From Rhizobium sp. RCAM05350 (GTDB lineage Bacteria > Pseudomonadota > Alphaproteobacteria > Rhizobiales > Rhizobiaceae): a DNA stretch of 64,000 nt. The notes under the pieces are model-generated. The model ran no database searches. It saw only the letters and a list, made by a program, of their open reading frames with translations, and had not been told where the DNA came from. Positions 1 through 10,055 of this stretch are shown here, in pieces (the first letter of the stretch is position 1; each line of letters begins with the position of its first letter). Location: NCBI GenBank assembly GCA_024426085.1, contig CP087976.1:186001-250000 (forward strand), read 5' to 3'. Position numbers and translations under genes: made by a program.

Positions 1-1
1 C

Positions 2-223
2 ACAGGTTTTGCCGGCCCCATCGATACCGTCGCCATCCTCGACAAACGCATCACGTTACAGGGTATCTATGTAGGCCCCGTCATGAGCCTACGGGCACTA
101 ACGCATATGGCCATCACCCCTCATATCGACAAAGTCTTTGGTCTTGGGGACGCGAACCAAGCTTACGCCAGCCTAAGGCGCAGCGACCACATGGGCAAGA
201 TTGTTATCCGGGTCGCTAGATAG
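2..223 (+). CDS. Zinc-type alcohol dehydrogenase, C-terminal end (cut by window edge)
   Basis: An open frame enters from the left edge and stops at TAG 221-223, giving the last 73 residues. The stretch GFAGPIDTVAILDKRITLQ followed by HIDKVFGL and YASLRRSDHMGKIVI matches the end of zinc-dependent medium-chain dehydrogenases of the quinone-reductase/alcohol-dehydrogenase type, where the final strand (GKIVI) closes the catalytic domain. Metal ligands and the NAD(P) fold lie outside the window, so substrate and cofactor cannot be judged. It ends 35 bp before the next gene on the same strand and probably belongs to the same operon as the TIM-barrel protein and PfkB kinase. Confidence 0.7.
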   Translation, partial: TGFAGPIDTVAILDKRITLQGIYVGPVMSLRALTHMAITPHIDKVFGLGDANQAYASLRRSDHMGKIVIRVAR

Positions 224-258
224 GCAGTCAATTCAGACGTCAATTGGGAGGACAGAAA

Positions 259-1281
259 ATGACACGCTATGCCGAGAAGCTCGCTCGGATAAAAGGGGGC
301 CAGTATAGGCCATCCGATTTCATCATCGCGGATGCAAAAGATAGCGATATGGCAGGTGGGATAACCACAACCGGGGTGAAGCGTCGTCCGGGAGGGGGTC
401 GCGAGGTGCCCTATACGCGTTCCGAGTTTCTGGAAAACATACGTCAGGTCATCGCGCAAGATGTCGTTGACATCGTTCTGACATCCGCATCCAACATGGA
501 AGCGCTTACGAAGGATGGTGCGTTTCGCAACGGCACGGTGGCTCGCGCGATCCGCGCAAATGACTCCACCGACGTCTGGGGTGCTATTCGCGGAAGCGAT
601 TATACCAGATCTCCGTCCCGACCCTTTCGGAGTGCATCGCTCGACCGTGCGGTCCGGCCCGTCGATCTTAGTGGGGAGAATAAAGTCGACCTTGGACTTT
701 ATTCCATCACGTTCAACAACGATCTCGACCGAGACTATCAGTCTTTGGAGGCGTTCAGTGAATTTAGACGAGAGGCGGCCTCGTGCGGTTTTAAGTACTT
801 CCTTGAGGTCTTCAATCCGAACGTGGACGCTCGCATATCGCCGGAGCTTATTCCCGCATATGTCACAGACAGCATCATCCGAACACTGGCCGGGATCGTA
901 GAAGCCGATCGTCCACAGTTTTTGAAGGTTGTCTACAACGGGCCGGAGGCACTTGAGGAGCTTTGCGCCTTTGATCCTGGCGTAGTTGTCGGTGTATTGG
1001 GCGGGAGCAGCGGCACAACACGGGACTGCTTTGAACTTCTTTCCCAGGCCGAACGATTTGGTGGCCGGGTGGCGCTATTTGGGCGCAAAATCAACCTGGC
1101 CGAAAGCCCACTTGACTTGATCTCCCTGATGCGTTCAGTCACGAACGGCGAGATTTCACCGAAGAACGCCGTTCGAGCCTATCACGGTTCCCTGGAGAGA
1201 CTAGGCCTCAATCCCTTGCGCTCTTTGGAAGATGACCTGGTCGTGACTTCTGCACCTCTAGTAGCTGCAGCGTCCGAATGA
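259..1281 (+). CDS. TIM-barrel (aldolase-like) protein of a sugar/polyol operon, function unknown
   Basis: Intact 340-residue protein. The ATG at 259 is chosen because GGGAGGA lies 6 bases upstream; a TTG at 244 would swallow that ribosome binding site. There is no signal peptide or membrane segment. Alternating hydrophobic strands (VDIVLTSASN, FKYFLEVFNP, FLKVVYNGPEAL, VVVGVLGGSSGTTRD, GGRVALFGRKINLAE) look like a beta/alpha barrel of the aldolase or phosphate-binding type, with GGSSGTTRD as the likely phosphate-binding loop. Its stop overlaps the kinase start (ATGA), so the two are translationally coupled. A role as lyase or isomerase acting on the phosphorylated product is inferred from position only. 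Confidence 0.6.
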   Translation: MTRYAEKLARIKGGQYRPSDFIIADAKDSDMAGGITTTGVKRRPGGGREVPYTRSEFLENIRQVIAQDVVDIVLTSASNMEALTKDGAFRNGTVARAIRANDSTDVWGAIRGSDYTRSPSRPFRSASLDRAVRPVDLSGENKVDLGLYSITFNNDLDRDYQSLEAFSEFRREAASCGFKYFLEVFNPNVDARISPELIPAYVTDSIIRTLAGIVEADRPQFLKVVYNGPEALEELCAFDPGVVVGVLGGSSGTTRDCFELLSQAERFGGRVALFGRKINLAESPLDLISLMRSVTNGEISPKNAVRAYHGSLERLGLNPLRSLEDDLVVTSAPLVAAASE

Positions 1282-2323
1282 CCGGAAGACATGGGATCAT
1301 AACCGCCGGCACATGGTGTGTCGACACGAACAGGACCATCGAAGCGTGGCCGTTGGAGGACGGGATCGCAGAGTACGGTATGGAATCCCGACAGGGCGGC
1401 GGCTGTGCCTGCAACCTAGCTCTAGACGTGCGGGCGCTGGATCCAACACTGCCGATTGAAACGATCACTCTGGTTGGCGACGATGAAAACGGGGCGTGGC
1501 TGCGTAAGCTTGCCACGGACGCTCGGATCGGTACGAAGCAGATGCATGTTGTCCAGGGACAACAAACCCACGTCAGTGATGCGTATGTGTCCAGTACGAC
1601 TCGAAGGCGCACTCATCTTCACCGACCCGGGGTCGGCGATCTGCTCGATCCATCACATTTCGATTTTGACGCAACCTACGGCAAGTATCTTCATCTTGGA
1701 ATGCCGGGGTGTCATCGTAGCCTTGATACGCACCAACAGTCGGACGAAAACGGCTGGAGCCAGATACTGCAAAAAGCAAAGGCCGCCGGGATTAAGACCA
1801 ATCTGGAGCTTGCGAGCATCGAACCGGAAACGATGCGCCGTATTGTCTTTCCATGCTTGCACCATCTTGACATGCTCGTGGTCAATGATCTTGAGATTGG
1901 ATCTCTCCGCATATGGCAACGGTCGCCGGCGGGGTGACAGACCTTGACGCATGCGAACGTGCCGCAAGCTCTGTACTTGAGCGCAGCAGCATCGAGATCA
2001 TAGTCGTACACTCACCTGCCGGAGCCATAGCTCTTCCACGTGGCGAGCCTATCCTATTTCATGCGCCGGTAGCGGTTCCGTCTTCAGAGATTGCGGGTGC
2101 CAATGGCGCCGGAGATGCCTTTGCTGCAGGCCTGATCTACGCTCTGCATGAAGCCTGGCCGCTGATCGAGGCTTTGCAACTGGCTCATGCCACTGCAGCC
2201 GCCTCGCTACGCAACATTTCTACGACCGAAAGCGTCGAAAGCTGGAAGGATTGCCTTGCACTAGCTAGTCAGTGGGGCTGGCGCCACCCATCACCGTCAC
2301 CACACAGGCATCAGAGAGCATGA
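1278..2323 (+). pseudogene. PfkB-family carbohydrate kinase (one frameshift)
   Basis: Sugar kinase of the ribokinase/PfkB family, using ATP to phosphorylate a sugar or polyol. The N-terminal half (1278-1905) has the substrate-loop pattern RQGGGCACNLALDV. The C-terminal half carries PfkB signature 2, GANGAGDAFAAG, with the catalytic Asp and anion hole. The frame changes by one lost base between about 1895 and 1913; both sides align with a normal 330-350 residue kinase. The start overlaps the stop of the TIM-barrel gene by ATGA. The clean homology on both sides suggests a sequencing indel or a very recent mutation. Confidence 0.75.
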
Positions 2324-2685
2324 AATTGGCGGAAGCGGGTGCAATCCTGTTTCTTTGCGCGTGAAGGCGGACCTAGCTCTTCGCGCTCTGGATGGTGATC
2401 GACGGATAAACGCGCCACCAGCAGAACGCTGGTTAACATATCGGGCAGACCTCAAAGCCACCCGATAGCGTCCTGTGACCGCGCTGTTTGAGTTCGTCCT
2501 GAACTCGCACATAATCGGCGACAGTGCATGTGGTCCTCATGAAACCTTGGTTACATCCGTCCTACTGGGTGTGCCAATGCATAGGTGATTGTGCACTGGC
2601 TTTCGCGTACCGTGGAGGCTGACGGTCGTTGCCAAAGAAACCTGAATGGTCTGGATTGTGTAACCGCCTTACAAGTCACTACCGC
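2324..2685. other. Gene-free stretch, nothing recognised
   Basis: About 360 bp between the kinase and the GH15 relic. A 35-codon ATG frame on the minus strand (2433-2540, ending in CPIC) and a short plus-strand frame near 2361 are visible, but neither shows a recognisable family or a good ribosome binding site. No clear hairpin or T-run was seen after the kinase. Confidence 0.4.
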
Positions 2686-3290
2686 CTATGGCCGCCAGTC
2701 CGGACTGAATCCTGAAATTAGCCTGCGGTCAGTAAAATAGGCCGCGCTGGTGAAGGCGAGGTGAGTGAGGGCCTGGGGGAAGTTGCCGAGTTGCTGGCCA
2801 CGTACGTCCTGTTCTTCGGCAAAAGGCCGAGTTGTTGGCGTACCGCATTCCCTTTGCGAGCGTCAGCTGGGCGGCGTCCAGCCGACCCGCGCAGAGTTGC
2901 GTGCCGATTGCGTCGAGCGTTTCAAGCCAGGTCGGATCGGTGGCGGAGACGAACTGGACCAGCGGCATCATCAGAAGGGCGGCGTCAAGTTCTGTTCCCC
3001 GCGCTCCTGCACGAAGTAGCCATGCGCGGGATGGCTGAAGTTGTCCCAGACATCGGCATTGATGGCGTCGCGGCACTCCGCCCAGCGAACGATCGGCGCC
3101 GGCAAGGAGCGTTTCTTTGCGAGCTGGATCGCGCGGTCAAGCGCCACCCAGCACATGACGCGAATGGAGGAAGTGGCGTGGTTCCGATCGCACTTCCCAG
3201 ATACCCGCGTCCGGCTTCTGCCAATGCTCGATGACATATTCGGCGGTGTTTCGAACATGCTGCCAGCCATTGCGGCTGATTGGTCGCGGG
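2686..3290 (-). pseudogene. Glycoside hydrolase family 15 (glucoamylase/trehalase type) relic
   Basis: Minus-strand remnant of the C-terminal half of a GH15 enzyme, scattered over three frames. In order one reads YVIEHWQKPDAGIWEVRSEPRHF, VMCWVALDRAIQLAKKRSLP, INADVWDNFSHPAHGYFVQERG, TELDAALLMMPLVQFVSATDP and [20 protein letters not shown] before a stop at 2686. These are typical segments of bacterial GH15 proteins. The loop expected between the QLC segment and GMRYAN (normally near GLVYRY and a Glu-containing LACSFW) is missing, so there is an internal deletion as well as several frameshifts. This is a true relic. Between it and 3580 nothing else is recognised. Confidence 0.75.
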
Positions 3291-3580
3291 TGCCTCCCGC
3301 ACTGCAGTTATTGCAAGTGTTCCGCGCTGTCACCGGCCGCCAAATGCACAGAAGCACCGACGGGGGCATCACCATCAAATCGGCCGTGGCTGTCTTTGGT
3401 TGATAAAGGCCGTGAGGGTTTAGTTCATCTCGGTTCTTGGATCGGGGCAAACGGAAAGCTCACGATCGCAAGCCTTCTGGGAAACCACGTTGAGTAACAA
3501 CCCCATTCTGGGAAGCCCCGGGGAAGGGGGTAGAGGAGAGTTAATTTGCTCCCCTCTTTGGCTCGTTCCTAGCGTCCGCT

Positions 3581-4447
3581 CTATTGGACGTACTTTTCGG
3601 CAATAAGGTCGCGAATCCGGATCGGAGATCGGCCGATGAGTTGCTGAAGCGTAGGATCGACGCCGGCAAATTCGTGATTGCGTGCTGCGGTGTAGAACCC
3701 TAACGAAATCGGGATCACCGGGGCAGGGACTCCGCGCTCTTCCAGCTTTTTGTGCATCGCATCATCTGAGTGAACGTGCCTGCTGACCGGCCTGCCCAAA
3801 AGGTCTGATGTGATTTCTGCGAGCTGGCCGAGGTCAAGGGCTTCCGAGCCAGTCAGAGGTGGGGTAGATCCACTTTCCAGACTTGGGCCGGTCAGGATCC
3901 GAGCAGCTGCCTCGGCAAGGTCAGCATGAGCTGTCCAGGAAACCGGACCATCGACTGCGGTATCAAGCGTTCCTGTCTTCACAGCATCCGCTAGCATTCC
4001 TACGCCGCTCCCGGCGTAGAAGCCATGCTTCAGAATAGTCCACGACAGACCAGATGCTTTCACCATGTCTTCCGTCTTTGCGTGATCGTGCATCGGCGGG
4101 AAGGCGGACTTAACGCTGGCGGCCATATGACTGGTGTAGACAATTCGTTTTGCTCCCGCGTCGCGTGCAGCATCAATCGCGTTCCTGTGCTGGGCGAGCG
4201 TGTCGCCCCCGTGCGCTCTTGCGTTTGATGAAACGATAAGAATCTGACTAGCGCCTGCAAAAGCGGTCCTGAGGCTGGCCGGGTCTCCAAAATCGCCTTG
4301 CCGAACGTTGATGCCCAAGGACGCCAGATCGGTCGTCCTGCTTGCATCCCGACACGTTCCCACGATTTCGTTTGCAGGGACGAGATTTGCGAGCGCACGT
4401 GCAATTGCATCTCCGAGCTGGCCTGTGACGCCGGTTACAACAAACAT
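3581..4447 (-). CDS. NmrA-like NAD(P)-binding reductase (SDR family), copy 1
   Basis: Intact 288-residue atypical short-chain dehydrogenase. It begins with the Rossmann motif VTGVTGQLGDAIARAL (residues 4-19), then RIVYTSHMAAS around residue 105, where NmrA/QOR2-type reductases keep a degenerate active site, and ends in a substrate domain with SWTAHADLAEAAARIL. Relatives reduce quinones or sense the NADP(H) redox state. It is divergent from the TetR gene at 4557 with 109 bp between them, the usual arrangement of a TetR-controlled oxidoreductase. A paralogous pair with the same layout sits at 51413-53084. Confidence 0.85.
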   Translation of the reverse strand: MFVVTGVTGQLGDAIARALANLVPANEIVGTCRDASRTTDLASLGINVRQGDFGDPASLRTAFAGASQILIVSSNARAHGGDTLAQHRNAIDAARDAGAKRIVYTSHMAASVKSAFPPMHDHAKTEDMVKASGLSWTILKHGFYAGSGVGMLADAVKTGTLDTAVDGPVSWTAHADLAEAAARILTGPSLESGSTPPLTGSEALDLGQLAEITSDLLGRPVSRHVHSDDAMHKKLEERGVPAPVIPISLGFYTAARNHEFAGVDPTLQQLIGRSPIRIRDLIAEKYVQ

Positions 4448-4556
4448 TCAAATCTCCTGAAACTGTTTCCTATGACAACGAAAGTTTGTTACCACGGATA
4501 ACGCAGGCGCCGCAAGACCTGCTGTTAATGCAGGTTAAGTTGTTGTAGGTTGCGGC
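4448..4556. promoter_or_regulatory. Divergent NmrA/TetR promoter region with candidate operator
   Basis: The 109 bp between the two divergent genes contain GTTA (4488-4491), 7 bases, then TAAC (4499-4502), inside TTTGTTACCACGGATAAC. The same TTGTTA/TAACAA words form a long perfect inverted repeat in front of the paralogous pair at 52277-52318, which supports this as the TetR binding site. A ribosome binding site for the NmrA gene (AGGAGAT on the minus strand) lies near 4452-4458. Confidence 0.45.
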
Positions 4557-5279
4557 ATGCTTGCAGATGACACCGAGGCGAGCGATGCCTCACTCACCCA
4601 AACCACTCGCGTCCGGATCTTGGCTGCGGCCGCCAACCTTATTGAAAAGGGGGGAGGGGACGCTGCGACCACGCGTGCTGTTGCAGCCGCTGCAGGGGTG
4701 CAGGCGCCAACTATCTACCGCCTGTTCGGCGACAAGCGTGGTCTGCTGGACGCGGTGGCCCTTCACCGTCTTAATACATACATAGAAGAAAAATCATCCC
4801 GCTTGCCAGACCCGGACCCGATCCAGGACTTGAGGAATGGCTGGGATGTGCATGTCGAATTCTGTCTTGCTCATCCCGGTTTATTTGCGATTCTCAGCGC
4901 GGATCCAGATCGGGAGTCTACGTCAAAGGCCGCAAGAGCCGGACTTGATATCTTGCGTGGCCGCGTGAGAAACATCGCACTCGCCGGGAGACTGCGCATC
5001 AGCGAAGACAGAGCTGTTGATCTTCTGACATCCGTCGCAGCCGGCACGGTATTAACACTGTTGGGCCAGCCACCAGCTCGCCGCGATCATGGTCTTTCAA
5101 TCGCAGCACGAGAGTCGGTTATTGCCACGATAATGGGGGAAGGGGCCGAGGCTATCGACTCCCATCCAAACCTTGCAGCCGCGACCCTTCGAGCTTCCCT
5201 GGATCAGACATCTGTATTGACCGACGGAGAACGTCACTTGCTCACAGAACTTCTCGATCGCATTGCCAACGGCTCGTGA
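4557..5279 (+). CDS. TetR/AcrR-family transcriptional regulator, copy 1
   Basis: Intact 240-residue repressor. The N-terminal helix-turn-helix spans about residues 16-62 (RILAAAANLIEKGG, then TTRAVAAAAGVQAP and TIYRLFGDKRGLLDAV), followed by an all-helical ligand domain with AAGTVLTLLGQPP. It is divergent from the NmrA-like reductase and most likely represses it and itself through the site at 4488-4502. The recognition helix is nearly identical to that of the second TetR at 52371, so the two may share operators. The inducer is unknown. Confidence 0.9.
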   Translation: MLADDTEASDASLTQTTRVRILAAAANLIEKGGGDAATTRAVAAAAGVQAPTIYRLFGDKRGLLDAVALHRLNTYIEEKSSRLPDPDPIQDLRNGWDVHVEFCLAHPGLFAILSADPDRESTSKAARAGLDILRGRVRNIALAGRLRISEDRAVDLLTSVAAGTVLTLLGQPPARRDHGLSIAARESVIATIMGEGAEAIDSHPNLAAATLRASLDQTSVLTDGERHLLTELLDRIANGS

Positions 5280-5333
5280 TGGCAAAGGCTCGCTCGAAGT
5301 GCGGCCGATTCCCGCGTATTACTCAGAGTGAGT

Positions 5334-6125
5334 TCAAAAACCTACACCCCAATCCATGAAAGGGATCAGCATCAAGATAGATCGTCCGGGTGTGTAATAG
5401 GCGGCCAGTCCTTCAGGGCCCAGTTCACGACCGTACCCTGACTGCTTGACGCCACCTGAAGGGAATAGCAACGTCAAGATATTGGCCGTTGTTGACGCTC
5501 ACATTGTCACTATCGAGCCTGCGCACGACAGCCAATGCCATCACCATGTTGGCACTGTAAACAGCTGCGTTTAGTTCCGTATCGTTGGCTATGCGGATTG
5601 CTTCCTCCTCGTCATGATAGGTGAGAACCAGTAGCACCGGGGCAAGGATCTCCTCCTTGGCAACCCGAGCATAGGGGGTGATGTCGGTAATGATCGCTGG
5701 AGCAACGTTGTATCCAGTCTCGAGTCCTTCGGGCCGGCCTCCACCAATGGCAAAGTGCCCGCCTTCAAGCTTCGCCGATTGCTGAAGCTCGATAACGCGA
5801 TTATGGTTTTTTTGCTGATAAGAGGTCCCACTTGGGTTGCGGGTGCTTTTGGAGAACCAACGATAACCTTTTGAATGCTTCAACCAGTGCTGTAACGATT
5901 TTGGTTTTTCGGTGCTCCGGCCATAAGCAGGCGGCTTGGCTGCTTACATATTTGACCGTTATTGAACATGATTGCAGGCGAAAGTGTCGATACGAGCCGG
6001 CCGAGGGACGTGTCGTCCAAGACTACTGCCGCGGACTTCCTCCCAGTTCAAGAAAACGTGTTTGAGTGTCGGTGCAGCCTCCGCGATTTTCCGCCCCGTG
6101 GCGCCGGCCACGCCCGGCATCGACT
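5334..6125 (-). pseudogene. Aldehyde dehydrogenase relic
   Basis: Minus-strand remnant of the C-terminal two thirds of an NAD(P)-dependent aldehyde dehydrogenase. Reading leftward from 6110 one finds GRKIAEAAPTLKHVFLELGG, KSAAVVLDD, IMFNNGQICKQPSRLL (catalytic Cys region), GGHFAIGGGRPEGLETGY, AIRIANDTELNAAVYSAN, VSVNNGQYLDVAIPF and SGYGRELGPEGLAAYYT, ending at a TGA at 5334. These lie in at least three frames, and the first 200 or so residues of a normal 480-residue enzyme are absent. It is a decayed gene rather than a single sequencing error. It follows the SorC gene on the same strand. Confidence 0.75.
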
Positions 6126-6156
6126 GCTACGGAGCGCAAGAATGCTCGAAGTGGAA

Positions 6157-7068
6157 TTAAATCGGAAATTCTAAAAGTTGGGTGGCGGTCCGGTCGTCTG
6201 TGATCAAAGTCGATATAATTCCAGTTTGTGCTGCAGCTGCTATCGCCGCTACTTTTCCTGTTCCGCCGGCCACTGCCACTACCTCCGGCACAGTCCGGAG
6301 AGCATCAAAACTTATCCCGATTGTACGTCGGGCCAGTGGAGACCCCTCAAGCAGCTGTCCTTGGGCATCGATCAGAATCCCGCAGATGTCTGCAACAGGA
6401 GACATTGCGAGAACCGCTTTTCGGTCTTCCGGCGGCAAGGCGTTTGCAACGGCAGAGCTTGGAGGATCCCAAGAGCCGACGCCCACAACTGCTATTGTCA
6501 ATGAAGGGTAGAGGCTGGTCGTCGTCGTCAAGCTTGGATCGTCACGCAAAGCCTCAGCAATACGATCCGATCCTACAATCAAAGGGGCATTCAAAGGAAA
6601 GGCGCGTCCTCCGGTCGATGAAGCAAGGCGTCGCACGAGCTCCACACCGCCTATATCCGAACTGCCAGCCGAAATCCCGCCAACGAGTTGCACCACATCA
6701 GAGCCCGACCGTACACCAAACACTTCAACGGTGCTTGCCAGTGCACGCCCCCATGAGATACCGAGCACGTCGTCCTGACCAAGAACCGACTCCAAATAAT
6801 GGGCCGCGGCCGCTCCAATCACTGGAAGGACGGAATCCGCGGACTCGTCTAAGGCACGAACAGCAATGACACGCTTGAGTTTGAACCGGTCCGCAACCTT
6901 GTCGCCTAACTCGAGATCGATGTCAGCCGGCACATCAATTTGTATGCGAACCATACCGCTCTCACGTGCCTCATCGAGTAACCGGGTGACCTTGAACCGG
7001 GAAATCCCCATCGCGTCAGCAATTTCATTCTTTTGCTGATTTGCGAGATAGTATCGGCGAGCGACCAT
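6157..7068 (-). CDS. SorC/DeoR-type sugar-binding transcriptional regulator 1
   Basis: Intact 303-residue SorC-family regulator. The helix-turn-helix is at the N-terminus (NEIADAMGISRFKVTRLLDEAR), followed by the large sugar-phosphate-binding domain with DVLGISWGRALASTVE, VVQLVGGIS and ending VVAVAGGTGKVAAIAAAAQTG and STLITDDRTATQLLE. The ATG at 7068 is preceded by GGAGG at 5-base spacing and by an in-frame stop. It is the last gene of the leftward operon that starts at 14082 and probably responds to a phosphorylated pathway intermediate. The CGCTCATATG elements at 14121-14358 are candidate targets for it or for the SorC protein at 20959. Confidence 0.85.
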   Translation of the reverse strand: MVARRYYLANQQKNEIADAMGISRFKVTRLLDEARESGMVRIQIDVPADIDLELGDKVADRFKLKRVIAVRALDESADSVLPVIGAAAAHYLESVLGQDDVLGISWGRALASTVEVFGVRSGSDVVQLVGGISAGSSDIGGVELVRRLASSTGGRAFPLNAPLIVGSDRIAEALRDDPSLTTTTSLYPSLTIAVVGVGSWDPPSSAVANALPPEDRKAVLAMSPVADICGILIDAQGQLLEGSPLARRTIGISFDALRTVPEVVAVAGGTGKVAAIAAAAQTGIISTLITDDRTATQLLEFPI

Positions 7069-7179
7069 GGCAGCCTCCAGAGACTTTTTGGTGCCCCGCC
7101 CTTACGCTGGCTCAGCGAAACCCAGCTTCGGTCTTCAAGTAGCGCCATTTTACCGACCATGTCCTATCGTTCGAGAAAA

Positions 7180-8648
7180 TTACAGCTCCAAAGCGCAGAG
7201 CCTCTTAAGCGTGGCATGAATACCTTCAGATCGCAAAGAATCAAGAATATTGCCATACGTTTCATGTACGTATGGATCTTTACCCAGGTCACCAAAAATC
7301 GTTTGATCTTCAAGAAACCCTCGACCCGTGGACTTCTGCTCAATAGCATTCGCGATCAGACGCCGCTCCCGCAGGTCGTCGAGCGGCGGACCGGAACCTT
7401 CTGCGGCACCCTCGCAGCACAACGACCAAGCGGCAAGCGTCGCAATGGCAAATTTGATCGATCCGCCGGTCGACAACTGATGCTGGATGACTGGGAACAG
7501 AAAGGTGGGAATCCGATCCGATCCTTGGGCACGGTTCCGAGCTAAAGTGTCTCGCAAAGCCGTGTTGCCAAATCGATCGATTACCGACGCACGGAACATG
7601 TCCGCACCAACGAGCTCAGGATGCTCCAAAGTAGGCAAGGCCTCTTCGGCAAGGTAGTGATCAACGAATACGCGGATTACCGGATCGTTCATCGCCTCAT
7701 CGACATAGGTATAGCGGCATAGCGTACCGACGTGGCTAAGAAGTTGATGCGCAGCATTCAACATTCTGATTTTCATGATTTCGAACGGCTCGACGTCATC
7801 CACCATTTCCACGCCGCATTTTTCCCAATCGGGTCGACCGTTCTTGAAATCGTCAGCAATCACCCATCTCGTAAAAGGTTCGGTGACAACTAAAAGGGAG
7901 TCAACAATCCCAGCCACATCGCTGAATCGGTTGTATTCCTCCCTGGACGTCCGTGGGGTAATCCCGTCGACCATGGTGTTAGGGAAACCGACGTTCCTAC
8001 TTATCCAGTCAGCAAGGCTGACATCTTGGAGGGTTGCATAAGAAAGCACGGACTCGCAGGCAATGCGGCCGTTGCCTGTAAGGTTGTCACAGGATAGCAC
8101 TGTAAGTCCTTCCACACCGCGACTTCGGCGCAGTGCTAATCCTTCGACCAGGAGCGGTAGGAACGACGGCGCGATACCAAGCTCCGTATCGACAATCAAC
8201 GAACTATGGCTTGGATCGAATTTACCTGTCGCCACGTCTACGCAGTATCCTCCTTCCGTTACCGTGAGTGATACAATTCGTACACCTGGACTAGCAAGGC
8301 GCTCTATAATCGCATCACGAGAGTCTGGTGCAAAGAGATACTCGCTGATTGACCCGACAACGTGGAAATCGTGGGTGTCATCTCCCTGTGCTGTTGCGAT
8401 CGTAAACAACCGCTCCTGCTCGAGCATGCCTTTATGTATCTGCCGATCCGCAGCTAAGATTCCGATGCCGCAGATTCCCCAGCTCAAATCGCCAGCGGCC
8501 AAGATATCGTCCACATAGCGCCTTGATGAGCGCAGTGAAACGCACCCACGCCAAAATGAACGATACCAGTAGTGACTTTGGACCGATCATAGCGAGGCGC
8601 TCTAAAATTGGTATTGTTGAGAGTTTTGGACGAAAGTCGCTCGGTCAT
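7180..8648 (-). pseudogene. Mannitol dehydrogenase-family oxidoreductase (one frameshift)
   Basis: NAD-dependent polyol or uronate dehydrogenase of the mannitol 2-dehydrogenase/fructuronate reductase family. The N-terminus (ATG 8648) reads TGIVHFGVGAFHCAHQ, the dinucleotide-binding start. After a frameshift near 8520-8530 it continues as DDILAAGDLSWGICGIGI to the end. The catalytic helix KIRMLNAAHQLLS contains the Lys, Asn and His of the family, and the C-terminal helical domain is complete, for about 489 residues in total. The start overlaps the stop of the FAD monooxygenase (ATGA), so it is in the same operon. It should oxidise a secondary alcohol of the imported polyol-like compound; the substrate is unknown. 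Confidence 0.85.
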
Positions 8649-10045
8649 AGGGCCAGCCTCTCTGCGGGACGGCCCGGGAATGCGATACTCGGCGCCTGTT
8701 TTCCGACAAACACTTTCGGCCGCGGCTGGCCACGACCTGTACGTGCCGGAGACCGCAATGAAGCAAAGAACACACGAGCCACCATGATTGGATTGAACAA
8801 AGCTGACTTAGGCGCTACCAGGTTTTGGACCTGCATCAGCTTAAGCGAAACTTTTGGCGAAGTGTGACTTGCTTCATGTGCCAGGCGTAGATAACGGTTC
8901 ATGAGACCTGTTCCCCACGCCTTCTTGCCCGTCGTTTTTGGGTGAGCAAAATCAACACCGACAGTTGATGACCATGGTCCCATGATGATCTTTGTGACCC
9001 GCTTATAATGCTTTCGTGCGAGATGGGGCGAGCTCAGCGGCTCTGTTGCCAAAAGCTCGTGCAAGGATTGGGCCTGCAGAGATGCGCTCGTCATTCCCTG
9101 GCCATAGATCGGGTTGAAACTCGTAACGGCATCTCCCAAGACGAGAAAACCCCTTGGATGACGTTCCAGTTTATCAAACCGGCGCCATTGGCTTGAAGGA
9201 AGTCGGTGAGCGACGGGCTGCGATATCTTCTCCACGCCGTCAAACACATCGGCAATAAAAGGGGTTGGCAACGAACGGGCGTAATCGGAGAACCCCTGCT
9301 CATCGGCCGGCGGAACGTCTCCATGCATACCAATCAGTGTCAAAAGCCAACGGTCCCCTTCTATTGGGAGAAGAACCGCCCTGCGGGATTGGTCCGGAAA
9401 ATCCGGGGAAATTTGTGCGGACTGACCGTCAAAGTCATTTTCGCCACGTCGTAGAAGCACACTTCGGTAAACCAGCCCGACTTCGACCTGTTCAATCGTG
9501 GGCGGAGCAAAACCTTTTGCCTGCAATAGCTCAACACTTCGGGTGTAGCGCCCAGAGCAGTCAACGATCAAGTCAGCATTATGGACCTTGCCGTCGACTA
9601 CGACCCCGACGACCCGATCGCCCACGACAATAAAATCGTCGATGGTTGCCGGGGAGACGAGCGTCACGTTAGGGAGCTGCCGTACCCGCTGGCGCAAATT
9701 GTGCTCCAGAAGTGGCCGACTGAACGTAAGTACGGAGGCTCCCCAACTCGATCGAACTTTGAAGCCACCACCCTCATACCACCAAACGTTTTCGCCCTGG
9801 AGCTCGACGGCCCCTTTTTCAACCAATTGTGCTCGAAGTCCTGGAAACCAGGCTTTCATGACCTTATCACCTGCTCCAAGAAGAGCATGCGCATGCCGGC
9901 CCTGCGGAACTCCCCCACGAGGATCAGGCCCGTCAGGAATATCATCTCGTTCAAAAATAACGACTTCATCCGCCCGGTCGGACAGCGCACGAGCCGCCAT
10001 CAAACCAGCAACACTTGCCCCAATAACGATTGCCTTCGTGGTCAT
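8645..10045 (-). CDS. FAD-dependent monooxygenase/epoxidase-like oxidoreductase
   Basis: Intact 466-residue flavoprotein. The N-terminal Rossmann motif is AIVIGASVAGLMAARAL (residues 5-21), followed by VVIFERDD and the PQGRHAHALL loop. The second FAD motif is FLVLGDAVTSFNPIYGQG (about residues 300-317), as in single-component aromatic hydroxylases and squalene-epoxidase-like or geranylgeranyl-reductase-like enzymes. It lies 10 bp downstream of a phthalate-dioxygenase-type reductase and overlaps the mannitol-dehydrogenase gene. A partnership with that reductase and with the epoxide hydrolase of the divergent operon would make it an epoxidase or hydroxylase of the imported substrate; this is inference from context. 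Confidence 0.8.
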   Translation of the reverse strand: MTTKAIVIGASVAGLMAARALSDRADEVVIFERDDIPDGPDPRGGVPQGRHAHALLGAGDKVMKAWFPGLRAQLVEKGAVELQGENVWWYEGGGFKVRSSWGASVLTFSRPLLEHNLRQRVRQLPNVTLVSPATIDDFIVVGDRVVGVVVDGKVHNADLIVDCSGRYTRSVELLQAKGFAPPTIEQVEVGLVYRSVLLRRGENDFDGQSAQISPDFPDQSRRAVLLPIEGDRWLLTLIGMHGDVPPADEQGFSDYARSLPTPFIADVFDGVEKISQPVAHRLPSSQWRRFDKLERHPRGFLVLGDAVTSFNPIYGQGMTSASLQAQSLHELLATEPLSSPHLARKHYKRVTKIIMGPWSSTVGVDFAHPKTTGKKAWGTGLMNRYLRLAHEASHTSPKVSLKLMQVQNLVAPKSALFNPIMVARVFFASLRSPARTGRGQPRPKVFVGKQAPSIAFPGRPAERLAL

Positions 10046-10055
10046 ATCACTACTC

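Noticed and set aside
2433-2540. 35-codon minus-strand frame with CPIC end, and a plus-strand frame near 2361 resembling the start of IS3-type OrfA
   Set aside because: Too short, no ribosome binding site, and resemblance no better than chance.
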